NCBI GenBank assembly: GCA_903913285.1
Contig: CAIWKO010000034.1
Coordinates: 1-64,000 of the forward strand
Origin: an uncultured Bacteroidales bacterium
GTDB lineage: Bacteria > Bacteroidota > Bacteroidia > Bacteroidales > CAIWKO01
Direction: 5' to 3'
Length of the DNA: 64,000 nucleotides
The notes beneath the pieces were generated by a model that searched no databases, was not told the origin of the DNA, and saw only the letters and a program-made list of their open reading frames with translations. A program made the translations under genes and the position numbers. Of this stretch, positions 42,466 to 52,414 are shown piece by piece. Numbering within the stretch: position 1 is the stretch's first letter; each line of letters starts with the position of its first letter.

Positions 42466-43494
42466 CTAATCCTTCAGAAAATTCAAAATAGTGTTCACAT
42501 ACAGTTCGGGCTGTTCGATAGCAATTGAGTGTCCTGCATTGGGTATGATGACCATTTTGTGATTTGTAAACAGTTCAGTATATTCGTTGGCATAGCCCCA
42601 TTTAATACCGTCGCATTGGCCGCGCAAGATCAGAACGGGGACTTTGCATTGTTTGAGTACACTCCGCTTGTCGGGCGCTGCTTCAAAACTTTGGGTGGTT
42701 TTCACCATACAATAAAACCCCGAACCGCTTTCAAGTTTTCCATTCATGGATGTATCGCATAGGGTTGACAAACTCATCACGTGATTCAGCAGAACTGAAA
42801 AGCCATCCATCTCGGCATCGGATGCCAGCTTAAAGTTAAACGTAGTAGCACAGAACTCCACAAAACGGGCGCGCAGATTATAAGCTTTTTCTTTACCGAG
42901 CCTGTTGGTGAACGAAGGTTTTTTAAGATGCAGGCTGTCGGGTGCTTTTATCTTTTCCAGATCTTTATGCACAGGCAAGATAGGGCCGGGCCCCGTAAAA
43001 ATGATCTTTTCCACTTTGTTGGGATTGTCGGCAACAAATTCCGTTGCCAGCAATGCCCCCCACGATTGACCTATCAATATCACTTTAGCGGCACCTATCT
43101 TTTTAACGATCTCTTCCATATCTTTTTTGTGCCTTTCGACAGTATACTGGTTGATGTTTTTCAGTCGTGCCGAAAATCCACAGCCTATCTGGTCGTATAA
43201 ATAAACATCATATCCGCTGTCGGCAAGTGGTGTGAGTGATCGGATATTGCGGTCGTAAATAGGTTCGCCCGGACCTCCCTGCAGGAAAATGACCGGATAA
43301 GGTTTTTTCTTGCCTTTGGCAGCTAACAAAGTATAGGCAATTTGCGAGCCTGTCGGTAAATCCCAGTATTGGGTGCCGGCTCTTTTTTGCATAGCCGGAA
43401 CATAATAGCTGCGCGGAACCAAAACCAATAACGAAAGAATAGCGATGGAAGCGATTATGGCATATTTGATGAATTTGGAGTTCTTTCTGTCCAT
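42466..43494 (-). CDS. Alpha/beta hydrolase (proline iminopeptidase-like), membrane-anchored
   Basis: With the ATG at 43494 the protein has 342 residues. An N-terminal hydrophobic anchor (about 9-28) precedes an alpha/beta hydrolase: oxyanion-hole HGGP-like LQGGPGEP, nucleophile Ser in LIGQSWGALLATEF, Asp in RGQCDGIKWG and His in NAGHSIAIEQP. The GGPG motif is typical of prolyl aminopeptidase-type enzymes. The frame stays open to a TTG at 43524, which falls inside the -7 element, so the shorter start is used. Substrate unknown. Confidence 0.87.
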   Translation of the reverse strand: MDRKNSKFIKYAIIASIAILSLLVLVPRSYYVPAMQKRAGTQYWDLPTGSQIAYTLLAAKGKKKPYPVIFLQGGPGEPIYDRNIRSLTPLADSGYDVYLYDQIGCGFSARLKNINQYTVERHKKDMEEIVKKIGAAKVILIGQSWGALLATEFVADNPNKVEKIIFTGPGPILPVHKDLEKIKAPDSLHLKKPSFTNRLGKEKAYNLRARFVEFCATTFNFKLASDAEMDGFSVLLNHVMSLSTLCDTSMNGKLESGSGFYCMVKTTQSFEAAPDKRSVLKQCKVPVLILRGQCDGIKWGYANEYTELFTNHKMVIIPNAGHSIAIEQPELYVNTILNFLKD

Positions 43495-43521
43495 TTTTTT
43501 CAGATTTATGAAGACGGGCTT

Positions 43522-43529
43522 CAAATTTA
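43522..43529 (-). promoter_or_regulatory. -7 element (TAAATTTG) of the alpha/beta hydrolase gene
   Basis: A perfect minus-strand TAnnTTTG, 27 bp before the ATG at 43494. Confidence 0.6.
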
Positions 43530-43599
43530 TTGGATAAACTGAATTAAGCTGATTTTATTTTAATATGCTATCCGTTTCCGGATCACTTTGGTAAAATAG

Positions 43600-44112
43600 T
43601 TAAAAATAATTGATCCCCGATTTGAGGGAAATTATCCGTTCCAGTTTTTTTATGTCGCGATAGCAAAGAAAAAGCGGGATGATGCCAAAAACACCGAACG
43701 AGCAATCGATCATTCTCCAGTAAAAAGGTATTTCACGTATAGAGCCGGCAATTAAAGCAAGCGGTATCACCATTAAACAGGCTATCATTCCGAATTGAAT
43801 AACCCAAATGTTTTTCACAGGGTTCATTAGCGGGCCAATAAATGCAACACCAATAACAATATGGGCAAATGCAAGCCAGTCGGTTCCATAGCTCAGATAG
43901 GGATAATTTTGGTTGGTTGATACTACGGCAACATATACTTTTTGAACCCATGCTCTTAAAAATTCAGGCAACCACCCGATATGGCCGTTGGCAAACGAAA
44001 GTTGGGTTTCAATTGGGAAAGCCGTTATGCCACTCAACACTAATCCCGTTATGAATAAAATGATCCACAACCGGATCCTGTATCTGAGCTTTTCTTCCGA
44101 AAGTGTTTTCAT
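43600..44112 (-). CDS. Small integral membrane protein
   Basis: The protein has 170 residues with four predicted membrane helices (about 13-31, 80-98, 105-123 and 133-149). No family is recognised. Its ATG overlaps the stop of the PEBP lipoprotein gene by 4 bp (ATGA), so the two are translationally coupled and may work together in the envelope. Confidence 0.75.
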   Translation of the reverse strand: MKTLSEEKLRYRIRLWIILFITGLVLSGITAFPIETQLSFANGHIGWLPEFLRAWVQKVYVAVVSTNQNYPYLSYGTDWLAFAHIVIGVAFIGPLMNPVKNIWVIQFGMIACLMVIPLALIAGSIREIPFYWRMIDCSFGVFGIIPLFLCYRDIKKLERIISLKSGINYF

Positions 44113-44636
44113 TTTTTACGGCAATATAAACCTATCAATTCTCCTTTTGCAAGTATATGATCTTTCATAGCGTTCTCAATCTCCGCTCTCGTGGCTCTGG
44201 CATCGAGTGCCAATTCGCTGTCAAGTGCATAGATCCTGAAATGATAGTGATGTGTTCCGCTAGGAGGACAGGGTCCGCCATATTTTGTATTTCTGAAATC
44301 GGTAGTACCGTATTTTGCTCCCGGGATATTGGCAGCATTTTCATCGATCTGAATTGTGGCGGCCGGAATATTAAATATAAGCCAGTGTACCCAAACTTTT
44401 GAGGGTGCATCGGGATCATCGCATATCAACACATAGGTTTTCGTTTTTTCAGGGCCTTTGGTCCACGAAAGTTGCGGCGAAACGTTCTCTCCGTTGCAGG
44501 TATATTTATCCGGTATCAGATTGTTGGGTTTAAAAGCATTGCTGCTTACCGTAATTTCAGTGTTCGGATCCGATGTACAATTGACAAAAAGCGGAACTAC
44601 AGCGATCATCATCATAATTAACGTAAATTTAGTCAT
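44109..44636 (-). CDS. YbhB/YbcL-like PEBP family lipoprotein
   Basis: With the ATG at 44636 the protein has 175 residues. It starts with a lipoprotein signal ending in PLFVNC. The phosphatidylethanolamine-binding fold is shown by IPDKYTCNGENVSPQLSW, CDDPDAPSKVWVHWLIFNIP and GPCPPSGTHHYHFRIYALD. The frame is open to 44699, but that extension has no signal peptide and crosses a terminator hairpin. The biochemical role of bacterial PEBP proteins is not well defined. Confidence 0.9.
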   Translation of the reverse strand: MTKFTLIMMMIAVVPLFVNCTSDPNTEITVSSNAFKPNNLIPDKYTCNGENVSPQLSWTKGPEKTKTYVLICDDPDAPSKVWVHWLIFNIPAATIQIDENAANIPGAKYGTTDFRNTKYGGPCPPSGTHHYHFRIYALDSELALDARATRAEIENAMKDHILAKGELIGLYCRKK

Positions 44637-44652
44637 GCCTGGTGCTTTATGA

Positions 44653-44684
44653 TAAAAAAGAGTGTTGCACAACGCAACACTCTT
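44653..44684 (-). terminator. Intrinsic terminator after sppA
   Basis: A perfect 11-bp stem (44658-44668 with 44674-44684) is followed by T residues on the minus strand, between the sppA stop (44715) and the PEBP start. Confidence 0.85.
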
Positions 44685-44714
44685 GTAAAAAAGGAACATT
44701 AAACAGTAACGAGA

Positions 44715-46487
44715 TTAATTTACCTGAATATCAAATGGCAAACGGGCCTGAATGCCTTTATGCGATTTAAGATTTTGCAGATATTCGTAGTAAATATAAT
44801 TTTCGCCCAAAGCCGCTTTTATTTCTTCGCTTCTTTCGTCGCCCGTCAGGCTTTCAATAATTTGTGTAAACGGGTCTTTGAATTTCGGATAGTCAGTGAT
44901 CTTATAATCGGTAAGGCCGGCAAGTTTGGCAGCTTCGTCTATAGCTTTTTGCAAACCGCCGATATCGTCAACCAAACCGATACGTTTTGCATCAATACCC
45001 GACCAAACGCGACCCTGACCAATTGAATCAACATCTGCAGCAGTCATTTTTCTGCCTTCGGCAACATGACTGACAAATACTTTATAGGTATGTTCAACCT
45101 GATTGGTCAACACGCCGGTTTCAAATGGTTCCAGACTTCTGTAAGTGGTGATATAATCGGAATGTTTATTAGTGGCAACCATATCAAAAGTAATACCGAG
45201 CTTATTTTTAAAGAAATCACCCAAATTGGGTATTAAACCAAAAACACCTATCGAACCTGTTAGCGTGTTGGGTTGAGCGTATATTTTCGAAGCACCGCAG
45301 GCAATATAATAACCTCCCGAAGCGGCAACATCGCCCATCGAAACTACAACGGGTTTTACTTTGCGTGCCAATACTACTTCGCGCCATATCACTTCTGAAG
45401 CTAACGCACTGCCGCCCGGAGAATTTATACGCAACACAATGGCCCGAACCGAACTGTCGCCTCTGGCATCTCGTATGGCTTCCGACAAACCATCGGAGCC
45501 TATGCTCTTTTCATCACCTTTTCCGCTGCCTATTTCGCCGGTTGCATAAACAACAGCAATTTTCTTTTTCCCGAAAGTGATTCGGGTTTTTCCTTCCTTG
45601 CTGTTCAAAAACTTCGTGAGCGAAACAAAAGAGATATCTTCATCTTTGCCCATGCCCAACTTGGTATTAATAGCAGCCAATACTTCATCGCGGTAATATA
45701 ATTTATCAACCAGTTTATATTTTAAAGCATCTTCGGCGGTCTGTATCTTTAAACTGTCGGCTATCAGGTTCAGGTCAGCATTGCTGATATTGCGCATGGC
45801 AGAAATACCATCCAGCATTTGTTTCCAAATTCCGTCGAGCAGTTTTTGATATTGTTCGCGGTTGGCATCGCTCATTTTATCCAGGATAAAAGGTTCGATA
45901 GCACTTTTAAATTTACCGTGACGGATGATCTGAGCTTTGACATCTAATTTTTCAAGTGTCCCTTTAAAGAACATCAGTTCGGCAGCTAATCCCTTGAAAG
46001 TGATGGAACCTTGCGGATTCAGATATATCTGGTCGGCAACACTAGCTAAGTAATAGGCCTTTTGAGTATAATCATCGCTATAGCTGATGATAAATTTCCC
46101 CGATTTCTTAAAATCGAGCAGAGCATTTCTGATCTCTTCTATGCTTGCAATTCCGGCAGGCACATCGTTAAGGTCTAAAAATATCCCTTTGATCTTATTA
46201 TCCGTAGCTGCACGTTTCAGTGCTTTCAAGATATTATCCAATCCCTGGCTTTTTTTCGATTCCATCGAAGAAAAATTAAAATCTGCAAAAGGATTGTTCG
46301 AGGTTCTGTCGGGAATAGCCTGATCGAACTTCAGTGTCAACACCGAGTTTCTGTCGATCTCAACGGTGGTCTTTTTGGTAAACGATGCTATCGATACCAG
46401 CATCGAAAAGAAAATGAGACACATGATCAGTGATAAGACGAAATAACCGGCCATCGAAGCCAGCATCATTTTAAAAAATTGTTTCAT
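44715..46487 (-). CDS. sppA: Signal peptide peptidase SppA, long form
   Basis: The protein has 590 residues. It has an N-terminal membrane anchor (about 8-35) and two ClpP-like domains, as in the 67-kDa E. coli enzyme. The general-base Lys lies in [10 protein letters not shown] in the N-terminal half, and the nucleophile Ser in [16 protein letters not shown] in the C-terminal half. It degrades signal peptides left in the inner membrane after secretion. Length and motif order are normal. It is divergent from folK. Confidence 0.95.
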   Translation of the reverse strand: MKQFFKMMLASMAGYFVLSLIMCLIFFSMLVSIASFTKKTTVEIDRNSVLTLKFDQAIPDRTSNNPFADFNFSSMESKKSQGLDNILKALKRAATDNKIKGIFLDLNDVPAGIASIEEIRNALLDFKKSGKFIISYSDDYTQKAYYLASVADQIYLNPQGSITFKGLAAELMFFKGTLEKLDVKAQIIRHGKFKSAIEPFILDKMSDANREQYQKLLDGIWKQMLDGISAMRNISNADLNLIADSLKIQTAEDALKYKLVDKLYYRDEVLAAINTKLGMGKDEDISFVSLTKFLNSKEGKTRITFGKKKIAVVYATGEIGSGKGDEKSIGSDGLSEAIRDARGDSSVRAIVLRINSPGGSALASEVIWREVVLARKVKPVVVSMGDVAASGGYYIACGASKIYAQPNTLTGSIGVFGLIPNLGDFFKNKLGITFDMVATNKHSDYITTYRSLEPFETGVLTNQVEHTYKVFVSHVAEGRKMTAADVDSIGQGRVWSGIDAKRIGLVDDIGGLQKAIDEAAKLAGLTDYKITDYPKFKDPFTQIIESLTGDERSEEIKAALGENYIYYEYLQNLKSHKGIQARLPFDIQVN

Positions 46488-46638
46488 AATTATTTTGTTT
46501 TATTTGGTTGAACTTGGATTTGTTGTGTAAAAATACAATTAAAAAGCACCCTTTTTGACTATTTAAGTAAATATTTGTTACAAACCGCAATCAAAATTAT
46601 TCCTATTTTTATACTTTCATTTTTCAATACTCGTAATT

Positions 46639-47133
46639 ATGGTCTGTTTTTCGCTCGGCAGCAATCTTGGTGACAGAATTTCTTTTCTGCAACAGGCAAT
46701 AGTGTTGCTTACTGAGCGGGTCGGCCTTCCCGTTTCACTTTCTTCGGTCTACGAAACCGAACCCTGGGGCGTTGAAGGACATCAGAATTATTTAAATGCT
46801 GTGGCCTGGTTCAATACAATTCTTTCGCCCAAAGAAGTATTGGTAACGATATTAAATATCGAAAAACAATTGGGTCGTATTAGGGTAGAAAACAAAGTAG
46901 AACCCCGCAACATCGATATTGATATCCTTTTCTACGACGACATCATCATCAACAAAGAAGGATTGGTCATCCCGCATCCTTTCATACAATATCGTAAATT
47001 TGTACTCGTTCCTCTGACCGAAATTTCCGGTGGATTCATGGTTCCCGGAAAAAATGCCACTGTCAGCGAATTATTGAACGATTGTAACGACTCTTCAACT
47101 ATAATCAAAACCGAACTAAGCCTGCAAAAATGA
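46639..47133 (+). CDS. folK: 2-amino-4-hydroxy-6-hydroxymethyldihydropteridine diphosphokinase
   Basis: The protein has 164 residues and transfers pyrophosphate from ATP to hydroxymethyldihydropterin in folate synthesis. Motifs are SLGSNLGDR at the N-terminus, YETEPWGVEGHQNYLNAV, and VEPRNIDIDILFYDD with the metal-binding Asp pair, then IPHPFIQYRKFVLVPL. It overlaps the deoxynucleoside kinase gene by 4 bp. Confidence 0.95.
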   Translation: MVCFSLGSNLGDRISFLQQAIVLLTERVGLPVSLSSVYETEPWGVEGHQNYLNAVAWFNTILSPKEVLVTILNIEKQLGRIRVENKVEPRNIDIDILFYDDIIINKEGLVIPHPFIQYRKFVLVPLTEISGGFMVPGKNATVSELLNDCNDSSTIIKTELSLQK

Positions 47134-47762
47134 AATACAATTTTATTGCTATTGAAGGCAATATAGGTGCCGGAAAAACATCTTTAGCAACAAAGATATC
47201 GGAAGAATATAATGCACGGCTTATTCTGGAGCAATTTGAAGACAATGCATTTCTGCCGAAATTTTATAAAGAACCTCAAAAATATGCCTTCCCGCTTGAG
47301 CTAACGTTTCTGGCCAGTCGGTATCAGCAGTTGAAAGATAAACTCTCGAGCTCCGACCTATTCAGCCCCTTCACTGTTTCCGACTATTATATTTATAAAT
47401 CGCAGATCTTTGCAAAAAAGACCTTGCCCGACGATGAGTTTGCCCTATACACACGATTATTTCAAATAATTAACTCAACCCTTCCCAAGCCCGACCTTTT
47501 GGTGTATTTATATGTTGAGGTTCCCGGGCTGAAAAAAAACATCATTAAAAGAGGCCGTGTCTACGAGCAGGACATTGAACACGAATATCTCGAGCGTATA
47601 CAGTCGGGCTATTTCGAATTTATCAAACAGCAGCAAGATCAGCGCATATTAATACTCGATATCAATAATATCGATTTTGTTCACAACGCCAATGATTACA
47701 GAATTATTTCAAGCCTTATCATGGAAGACTATCCTATCGGAATTCATAGGGTAGTAATATAG
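47130..47762 (+). CDS. Deoxynucleoside kinase
   Basis: The protein has 210 residues and phosphorylates deoxynucleosides for nucleotide salvage. The P-loop is EGNIGAGKTSL at the N-terminus, followed by FLASRYQQLKD and a C-terminal lid region with KRGRVYEQDIEHEYLERI. It belongs to the dGK/dAK-type family of the Bacteroidota and Firmicutes. It is translationally coupled to folK and followed by a shared terminator. Substrate preference cannot be told from sequence. Confidence 0.92.
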   Translation: MKYNFIAIEGNIGAGKTSLATKISEEYNARLILEQFEDNAFLPKFYKEPQKYAFPLELTFLASRYQQLKDKLSSSDLFSPFTVSDYYIYKSQIFAKKTLPDDEFALYTRLFQIINSTLPKPDLLVYLYVEVPGLKKNIIKRGRVYEQDIEHEYLERIQSGYFEFIKQQQDQRILILDINNIDFVHNANDYRIISSLIMEDYPIGIHRVVI

Positions 47763-47782
47763 TTCCCGATCCGAAACAGCAA

Positions 47783-47816
47783 AAAAAAACTCCGGCTTTG
47801 GCCGGAGTTTTTTTGT
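47783..47816. terminator. Bidirectional terminator
   Basis: ACTCCGGC (47789-47796) pairs with GCCGGAGT (47801-47808) inside long A and T tails, between the deoxynucleoside kinase gene and the convergent TPR lipoprotein gene. Confidence 0.9.
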
Positions 47817-47832
47817 AAAAAAGTTCGAATAA

Positions 47833-49647
47833 TTATTTTATAGCATCCTGGAAAGCGCCATCCTTCAAATATTTCAGGAATTCTCTGTCACCGGCAGCTT
47901 CTTTTTTGTATTTCGAATCAGCCTGACATGCTTTCTTAATAAATTCATACATCACCGAAGTGTTAGATGTACGGGCAGCATTAACAGCTATCAGATAATA
48001 AACAGCAGCAGTTTGTGGTTTGGTGCAATCCAAAGTTTGTTGTGCACCGGCTGTGTTACCCGAAAGCAATTGAGCCAAAGCAATATTGTATTTGCATTTT
48101 TTGCCGCCAAATGAAGTTAATGCACCGGCATAGTCGCCTTTTCTGATTTTCAGAACGCCTTCGTTGTAGCTAACATCAATATTTTTAGCTTTTGCATCGC
48201 TGAAATATTTTGCAGCTTCGTCGTCGTTTTTATTCCAGAAAGCCAAAACACCAAGGTTATAAAGAATCTGTCCGTTGTTCGGGTTCAAAGTGTTGGCTTT
48301 GTTCAGATAATTTGCAGCTTCGTCGGTTTTGCCTAATTCCAGAGCACAGGCACCGGCATTGTTGAATGCTTTCCAATCCTGAGGATAAAGGGTAGTTGCC
48401 GATTTGTAGATCTGATATTTGGTAGCAACATTATCGGTTAAAGTAGCTGAATATAAAATTTCTTTGTTATCCAGTTTGTCAGGAGCTGTAGTCGAAAGCA
48501 TGATGATATCTTCTTTCGATTTTTTAGGCTCATAGCAATTAACAACAAATTCGGCTCTTCTCAATACAGAAAGCATTGTTTCAACGTCAGCATAAATAAC
48601 GGTCATGTCTTTTATTGCTTTTTCTCTTTCTTCTTTTTTAGCCTGACTTTTGATCACGTTTTCGATAGTTTGTTTCTGAGGAAGTGCTGAAGCATTCAGC
48701 GCTTTCATGAAACCGTCAAAATCTTCACCTTTCGAAACCACGTTGATTGGCAGTGGTGTTTCTTCTTTTTTAGCAGTTGGGGTTACTTTCGTACCTTTTG
48801 CAGGAACAACAGCCGGAACAGCACCATTGATCAATTTTTTGTCTTTCAACAGTTTTTTGATCTGAGCGTCAAACCAATCTTTTCCGGTTTTGCCGCGTTC
48901 TTCCGACAGTTTTTGGTTCAGGGTAAGTTCACCTTCTGGTGATGCCCATGCATTGATGTCTATACTTTTAATTTTCCAGTTTTTCGTAAGGAAAGCCATC
49001 ACCGAATCCAACAAAGCAGCATTGCCTTTATCTTTATTCAAAGCCAGGCTCATGTTCAAATTCGATTTGTTGTATTCAAAATACAAATTCCCTTTTTTGG
49101 TGATGATGGTTTCAAGTTCATAACCGTGTTCTGCTATCTGAACATCTTCGTCTCTTTCGATACGTGTCGATGTGTAGATAACACCATCAGCAAGTTTTGT
49201 AAGTTTATCAGGAGTCAAAGGCACATCAACTTTTTTACCTTTGGTTGCCAGTGGTCCGACAAACAACTCTGATTGATTCATACCCGGGTCGTAGGTTATG
49301 ATATCGCTATAAGAAAAGCTTCCGCCTTCTTTATATTTAATGGTTTGTCCGTCGCCTGTAGCTTTTTCGCCTTTTAAGGTCAGTGTTTTCAGCTTGGCAA
49401 CTTCTTTACCCTGCATGTCTTTTAACACCGGGGTAATTTTTACAATAGCTTTTTTGTTGAAATATTTTGCTGGAATTGTTCCGGTAACAGCAACAGCTAT
49501 TTTTCCGCCATGTGTTTCCAAAACCTGAGGTGTTACGGTATATTTCACGGTTGGGTATTTTTTAATCATTTTTCCCAAACCGCAACCCGTGAACATTACT
49601 ACTGCCAGTAAAAAAGCAGCAAAAATTTTAAAGTTGAAGTGTTTCAT
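47833..49647 (-). CDS. TPR lipoprotein with OmpA-like segment
   Basis: The protein has 604 residues. Residues 1-22 form a lipoprotein signal ending in FTGCG. A beta-rich region follows, then a short stretch (about 215-265) with INAWASPEGELTLNQKLSEER, which resembles the peptidoglycan-binding helix of OmpA-like domains. After a lysine- and proline-rich linker come tetratricopeptide-like repeats (about 395-600, for example NNAGACALELGKTDEAANYL). It probably sits in the outer membrane facing the wall. Envelope scaffold or T9SS-accessory roles are possible but unproven. Confidence 0.82.
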   Translation of the reverse strand: MKHFNFKIFAAFLLAVVMFTGCGLGKMIKKYPTVKYTVTPQVLETHGGKIAVAVTGTIPAKYFNKKAIVKITPVLKDMQGKEVAKLKTLTLKGEKATGDGQTIKYKEGGSFSYSDIITYDPGMNQSELFVGPLATKGKKVDVPLTPDKLTKLADGVIYTSTRIERDEDVQIAEHGYELETIITKKGNLYFEYNKSNLNMSLALNKDKGNAALLDSVMAFLTKNWKIKSIDINAWASPEGELTLNQKLSEERGKTGKDWFDAQIKKLLKDKKLINGAVPAVVPAKGTKVTPTAKKEETPLPINVVSKGEDFDGFMKALNASALPQKQTIENVIKSQAKKEEREKAIKDMTVIYADVETMLSVLRRAEFVVNCYEPKKSKEDIIMLSTTAPDKLDNKEILYSATLTDNVATKYQIYKSATTLYPQDWKAFNNAGACALELGKTDEAANYLNKANTLNPNNGQILYNLGVLAFWNKNDDEAAKYFSDAKAKNIDVSYNEGVLKIRKGDYAGALTSFGGKKCKYNIALAQLLSGNTAGAQQTLDCTKPQTAAVYYLIAVNAARTSNTSVMYEFIKKACQADSKYKKEAAGDREFLKYLKDGAFQDAIK

Positions 49648-49699
49648 AAAATTTATTTTTTAACGTTAATAATTATTCGGAATTTGACTTTTTACGATG

Positions 49700-49707
49700 C
49701 AAATATA
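49700..49707 (-). promoter_or_regulatory. -7 element (TATATTTG) of the TPR lipoprotein gene
   Basis: A perfect minus-strand TAnnTTTG, 52 bp before the start codon at 49647. Confidence 0.6.
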
Positions 49708-49816
49708 AAAAAGATACTTAACATACTAATAAAAAAGAAAAAAATCATTCATTTCATTCTCAAAGTGCAACAAATATATAGCAAAAATTTTCAATAGTCA
49801 AACAAAATCCTGTTTT

Positions 49817-50404
49817 TTATTCTATTGTGATTTTTTCAACCTGTTTTTTTCCGTCTGTATTAATTGATATAAAATACAATCCCGCTGGCAAACCCTCTGT
49901 TGGCAGCGCTATTTTTCCGCTTCCTTTTCTCGAACGAACTATTTTCCCTTGAGCATTTATAAATAGTATTTCCGATAGCTTGGCCACATCCAGCTCTATC
50001 AATTTGTTCCCGTTCCCGTATATTGTTCCTGTAAGCAGCATAAAATTGTTGCCTTCTTTATTCTCATCAACAGAAGTATAGAGCGGAGTGCCCGTTTTAA
50101 CCATAGTAAAACCTCCACCGCTGCAAGTAGCACCTATTTCACAAGGTACCGAGCATAAACTTACAAATAAAGTATCACCCACCCAATACCACGAAGTATT
50201 ATCATAACAGGACATTAGTGTATACGTACAACCGGTTCCTCCCGGCCACAGGGTGCTGTTTATGGCCCACAATCCGTTGCACCCGCTCGTCGGTGGTATC
50301 ACGTAAAATGTATTCGACGATTGATCAACCCATGTAATAATTTGCGAATAAGTATTGCCTAATAGGCAAATGCTTAAAACAATTGTAAGTAAAGATCTTT
50401 TCAT
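49817..50404 (-). CDS. Small secreted protein with T9SS-like C-terminus
   Basis: With the ATG at 50404 the protein has 195 residues. A signal peptide (1-20, ending NTYSQ) precedes a cysteine-rich region (about 40-105, seven Cys) and a C-terminal beta domain ending GLPAGLYFISINTDGKKQVEKITIE-like, which matches T9SS type A domains in part. A GGAGG sequence sits one base before the ATG, unusual in this phylum. The longer open frame to 50461 lacks a signal peptide at its front. Function unknown. Confidence 0.78.
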   Translation of the reverse strand: MKRSLLTIVLSICLLGNTYSQIITWVDQSSNTFYVIPPTSGCNGLWAINSTLWPGGTGCTYTLMSCYDNTSWYWVGDTLFVSLCSVPCEIGATCSGGGFTMVKTGTPLYTSVDENKEGNNFMLLTGTIYGNGNKLIELDVAKLSEILFINAQGKIVRSRKGSGKIALPTEGLPAGLYFISINTDGKKQVEKITIE

Positions 50405-50578
50405 ACCTCCAAAATTTATGTAAAGATATAAAAAATAACAACTAACAAAAAACCAAAACAATCATAAATACTTCTGAGTTCCGAAAAGGATGCTTATACA
50501 TCTTTTTTTAGACAATAAATCAAAGTATTCATATCATAATTACGTTATATCCATACTGTCCTAAAAATCTCTTGCGAT

Positions 50579-51268
50579 ATGTATAAGTTCAGATGCCTGT
50601 TTCTTCTTATTTTCATTTTCCTGTCAGCCTTCGAACTTCGCGCACAAGACAGTATTCCTTTGAAGAAATGGCAAAAGAAAAAAATAGAAGCCGGTTGGAC
50701 CGTTTCAGCCTTTTTCCCGCCACCTATTTACGGCGAGGGCGTTTTGGACCACAAAAGCAAGCTTTCATTTGGTGTTAATTATTTCATGAATTGGCATTTC
50801 ACCAGGCATATTGGAATAACTTGGGGTGCCGCTTGTTTCACCTATAAGAAATCATTCGGTTTAATTGTAAATGATTATCATAATAATCTCGACACAGGAT
50901 TTTTTTCATTTAAACCTGCAGCTTTCTACATAAGGTTCCCTGTAAATTTCCTGTGGGATATCAATCCTAAAAGTAAAGTAAAATGTTTTATAAATGCAGG
51001 TGTCGCGCCATTATGGCTCTATGAAATTTATAAATGGGATAGAGGCAGCAAGGATTTTAATCTACCATCACGCCTAACCGATAGGCAGGTAAACTGTTTA
51101 TACAATCTGAATTTGGGTCTGAAAATTCCGTTATATAAAAGCCTTGCTTACATCATAATGATTTCCTATGAGAATTCATTTGTTCCGCTTTTCATTTCAG
51201 GATATTCTGGCAATATTATTCATACCAAAAAAGGATTTTTGTCGCTGAATATGGGATTGTGTTTATAA
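50579..51268 (+). CDS. Outer-membrane beta-barrel-like hypothetical protein
   Basis: The protein has 229 residues. A signal peptide (1-23, ending ELRAQ) precedes alternating hydrophobic strands and an aromatic C-terminal strand, typical of small outer-membrane barrels. No named family is recognised. The N-terminal mature segment is basic (KKWQKKKIEAGW). It is monocistronic by spacing. Confidence 0.75.
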   Translation: MYKFRCLFLLIFIFLSAFELRAQDSIPLKKWQKKKIEAGWTVSAFFPPPIYGEGVLDHKSKLSFGVNYFMNWHFTRHIGITWGAACFTYKKSFGLIVNDYHNNLDTGFFSFKPAAFYIRFPVNFLWDINPKSKVKCFINAGVAPLWLYEIYKWDRGSKDFNLPSRLTDRQVNCLYNLNLGLKIPLYKSLAYIIMISYENSFVPLFISGYSGNIIHTKKGFLSLNMGLCL

Positions 51269-51322
51269 TTTGCAAAAACCCCTACTTCCGAATTCTTTTT
51301 TAATATCATTTACTTTATTTTG

Positions 51323-51330
51323 TATTTTTG
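51323..51330 (+). promoter_or_regulatory. -7 element (TATTTTTG) of the TPR lipoprotein gene at 51353
   Basis: A perfect TAnnTTTG, 22 bp before the ATG at 51353, so an upstream TTG start at 51320 is excluded. Confidence 0.6.
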
Positions 51331-51352
51331 GAGAGAGAAACGTAATCCTAAA

Positions 51353-52414
51353 ATGGAAAGAAAAAATAATATCTCATTAATTTTTATTTTAATATTGATA
51401 TTAGTTTTATTTGCCTGTAGAAATAATTTTGCTAAACAAGAAACCAACCCGAAACTGAAGGAATTGCTCTCACAATCCGATGAATTATACAATAATAATA
51501 ACTACAAACAAGCAATAGAATTATTTAATCAAATAATACAAATCGATTCTACGAAGGGTATTGCTTATTATAGACGCGGCATTTGTTATTCATTTATTTA
51601 TGATTATCAAAAATCAATTCGGGATCATTTAAAATGCATTTCATTAAATTATAGAGTTGAAGATTCTTATTTAGATTTAGGTTTATCTTACGAAACACTA
51701 GAAGATTTCACAAATGCTTTATATTATTACCGAAGAACATTAGATATTAATCCAAAAAACACAAAAGCACAAGATCGGATAAATTCTATTAATCAACTTG
51801 GCAAAGAAATATATAAGTTAAAAGAAGGTGGTGATAGTTTAGTATTAGAAAAAACAAAAAAATCAATGAAGTTTAATGCCGTTGCTAGTAAGATTATCGT
51901 CAATTCTTCAAAACCATTAACAAGTCAGGAAACTGTCGATTTGCGAAACGCAATAGTATTATTAGACAGTGCAATTGCAATTGATCCTTTTGTATCATCA
52001 AATTATATCAACAAGAGCCATGCACAACAAATACTGGGTCTATATCCGGAAGCTATTAAAACACTTGATATTATTATAAAAATTGCTCCATACTTAGGTG
52101 AATTATATTCAGAAAAAGGATTTATTTATGAAAAAATGGGGAAATTAGATTCAGCAAACATTTCATATAAAAATGCGATTGATCAATTAAATAAAAGAAT
52201 TAGTAATTCTAATGAGAATACAAAAAAAAGTGAGGAAATAAAATTAAATGCATTAATGGAGAAAGCATTCCTTGAATCTTTATTGAATTTTAAAAAAGGT
52301 TTATCGCAAATAAATAGTCTTATTAAAAAATATCCGGATAATCAGGATTTAAAATTATTTAAAAAAGTATGGTTTGACGATTTTAACCGAAAAGAGTTTA
52401 TAGATAACTTCTAA
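51353..52414 (+). CDS. TPR-repeat lipoprotein
   Basis: With the ATG at 51353 the protein has 353 residues. The lipoprotein signal ends in LVLFACRNN. Tetratricopeptide repeats cover about 45-145 (SDELYNNNNYKQAIELFNQI, then YYRRTLDINPKNTKAQDRI) and 195-280. The gene is clearly AT-richer than its right-hand neighbours. It likely acts as a protein-interaction scaffold at a membrane; the partner is unknown. Confidence 0.85.
   Translation: MERKNNISLIFILILILVLFACRNNFAKQETNPKLKELLSQSDELYNNNNYKQAIELFNQIIQIDSTKGIAYYRRGICYSFIYDYQKSIRDHLKCISLNYRVEDSYLDLGLSYETLEDFTNALYYYRRTLDINPKNTKAQDRINSINQLGKEIYKLKEGGDSLVLEKTKKSMKFNAVASKIIVNSSKPLTSQETVDLRNAIVLLDSAIAIDPFVSSNYINKSHAQQILGLYPEAIKTLDIIIKIAPYLGELYSEKGFIYEKMGKLDSANISYKNAIDQLNKRISNSNENTKKSEEIKLNALMEKAFLESLLNFKKGLSQINSLIKKYPDNQDLKLFKKVWFDDFNRKEFIDNF

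Noticed and set aside
44637..44699. Longer start for the PEBP lipoprotein
   Set aside because: The extension crosses the sppA terminator and hides the lipoprotein signal that starts at 44636.
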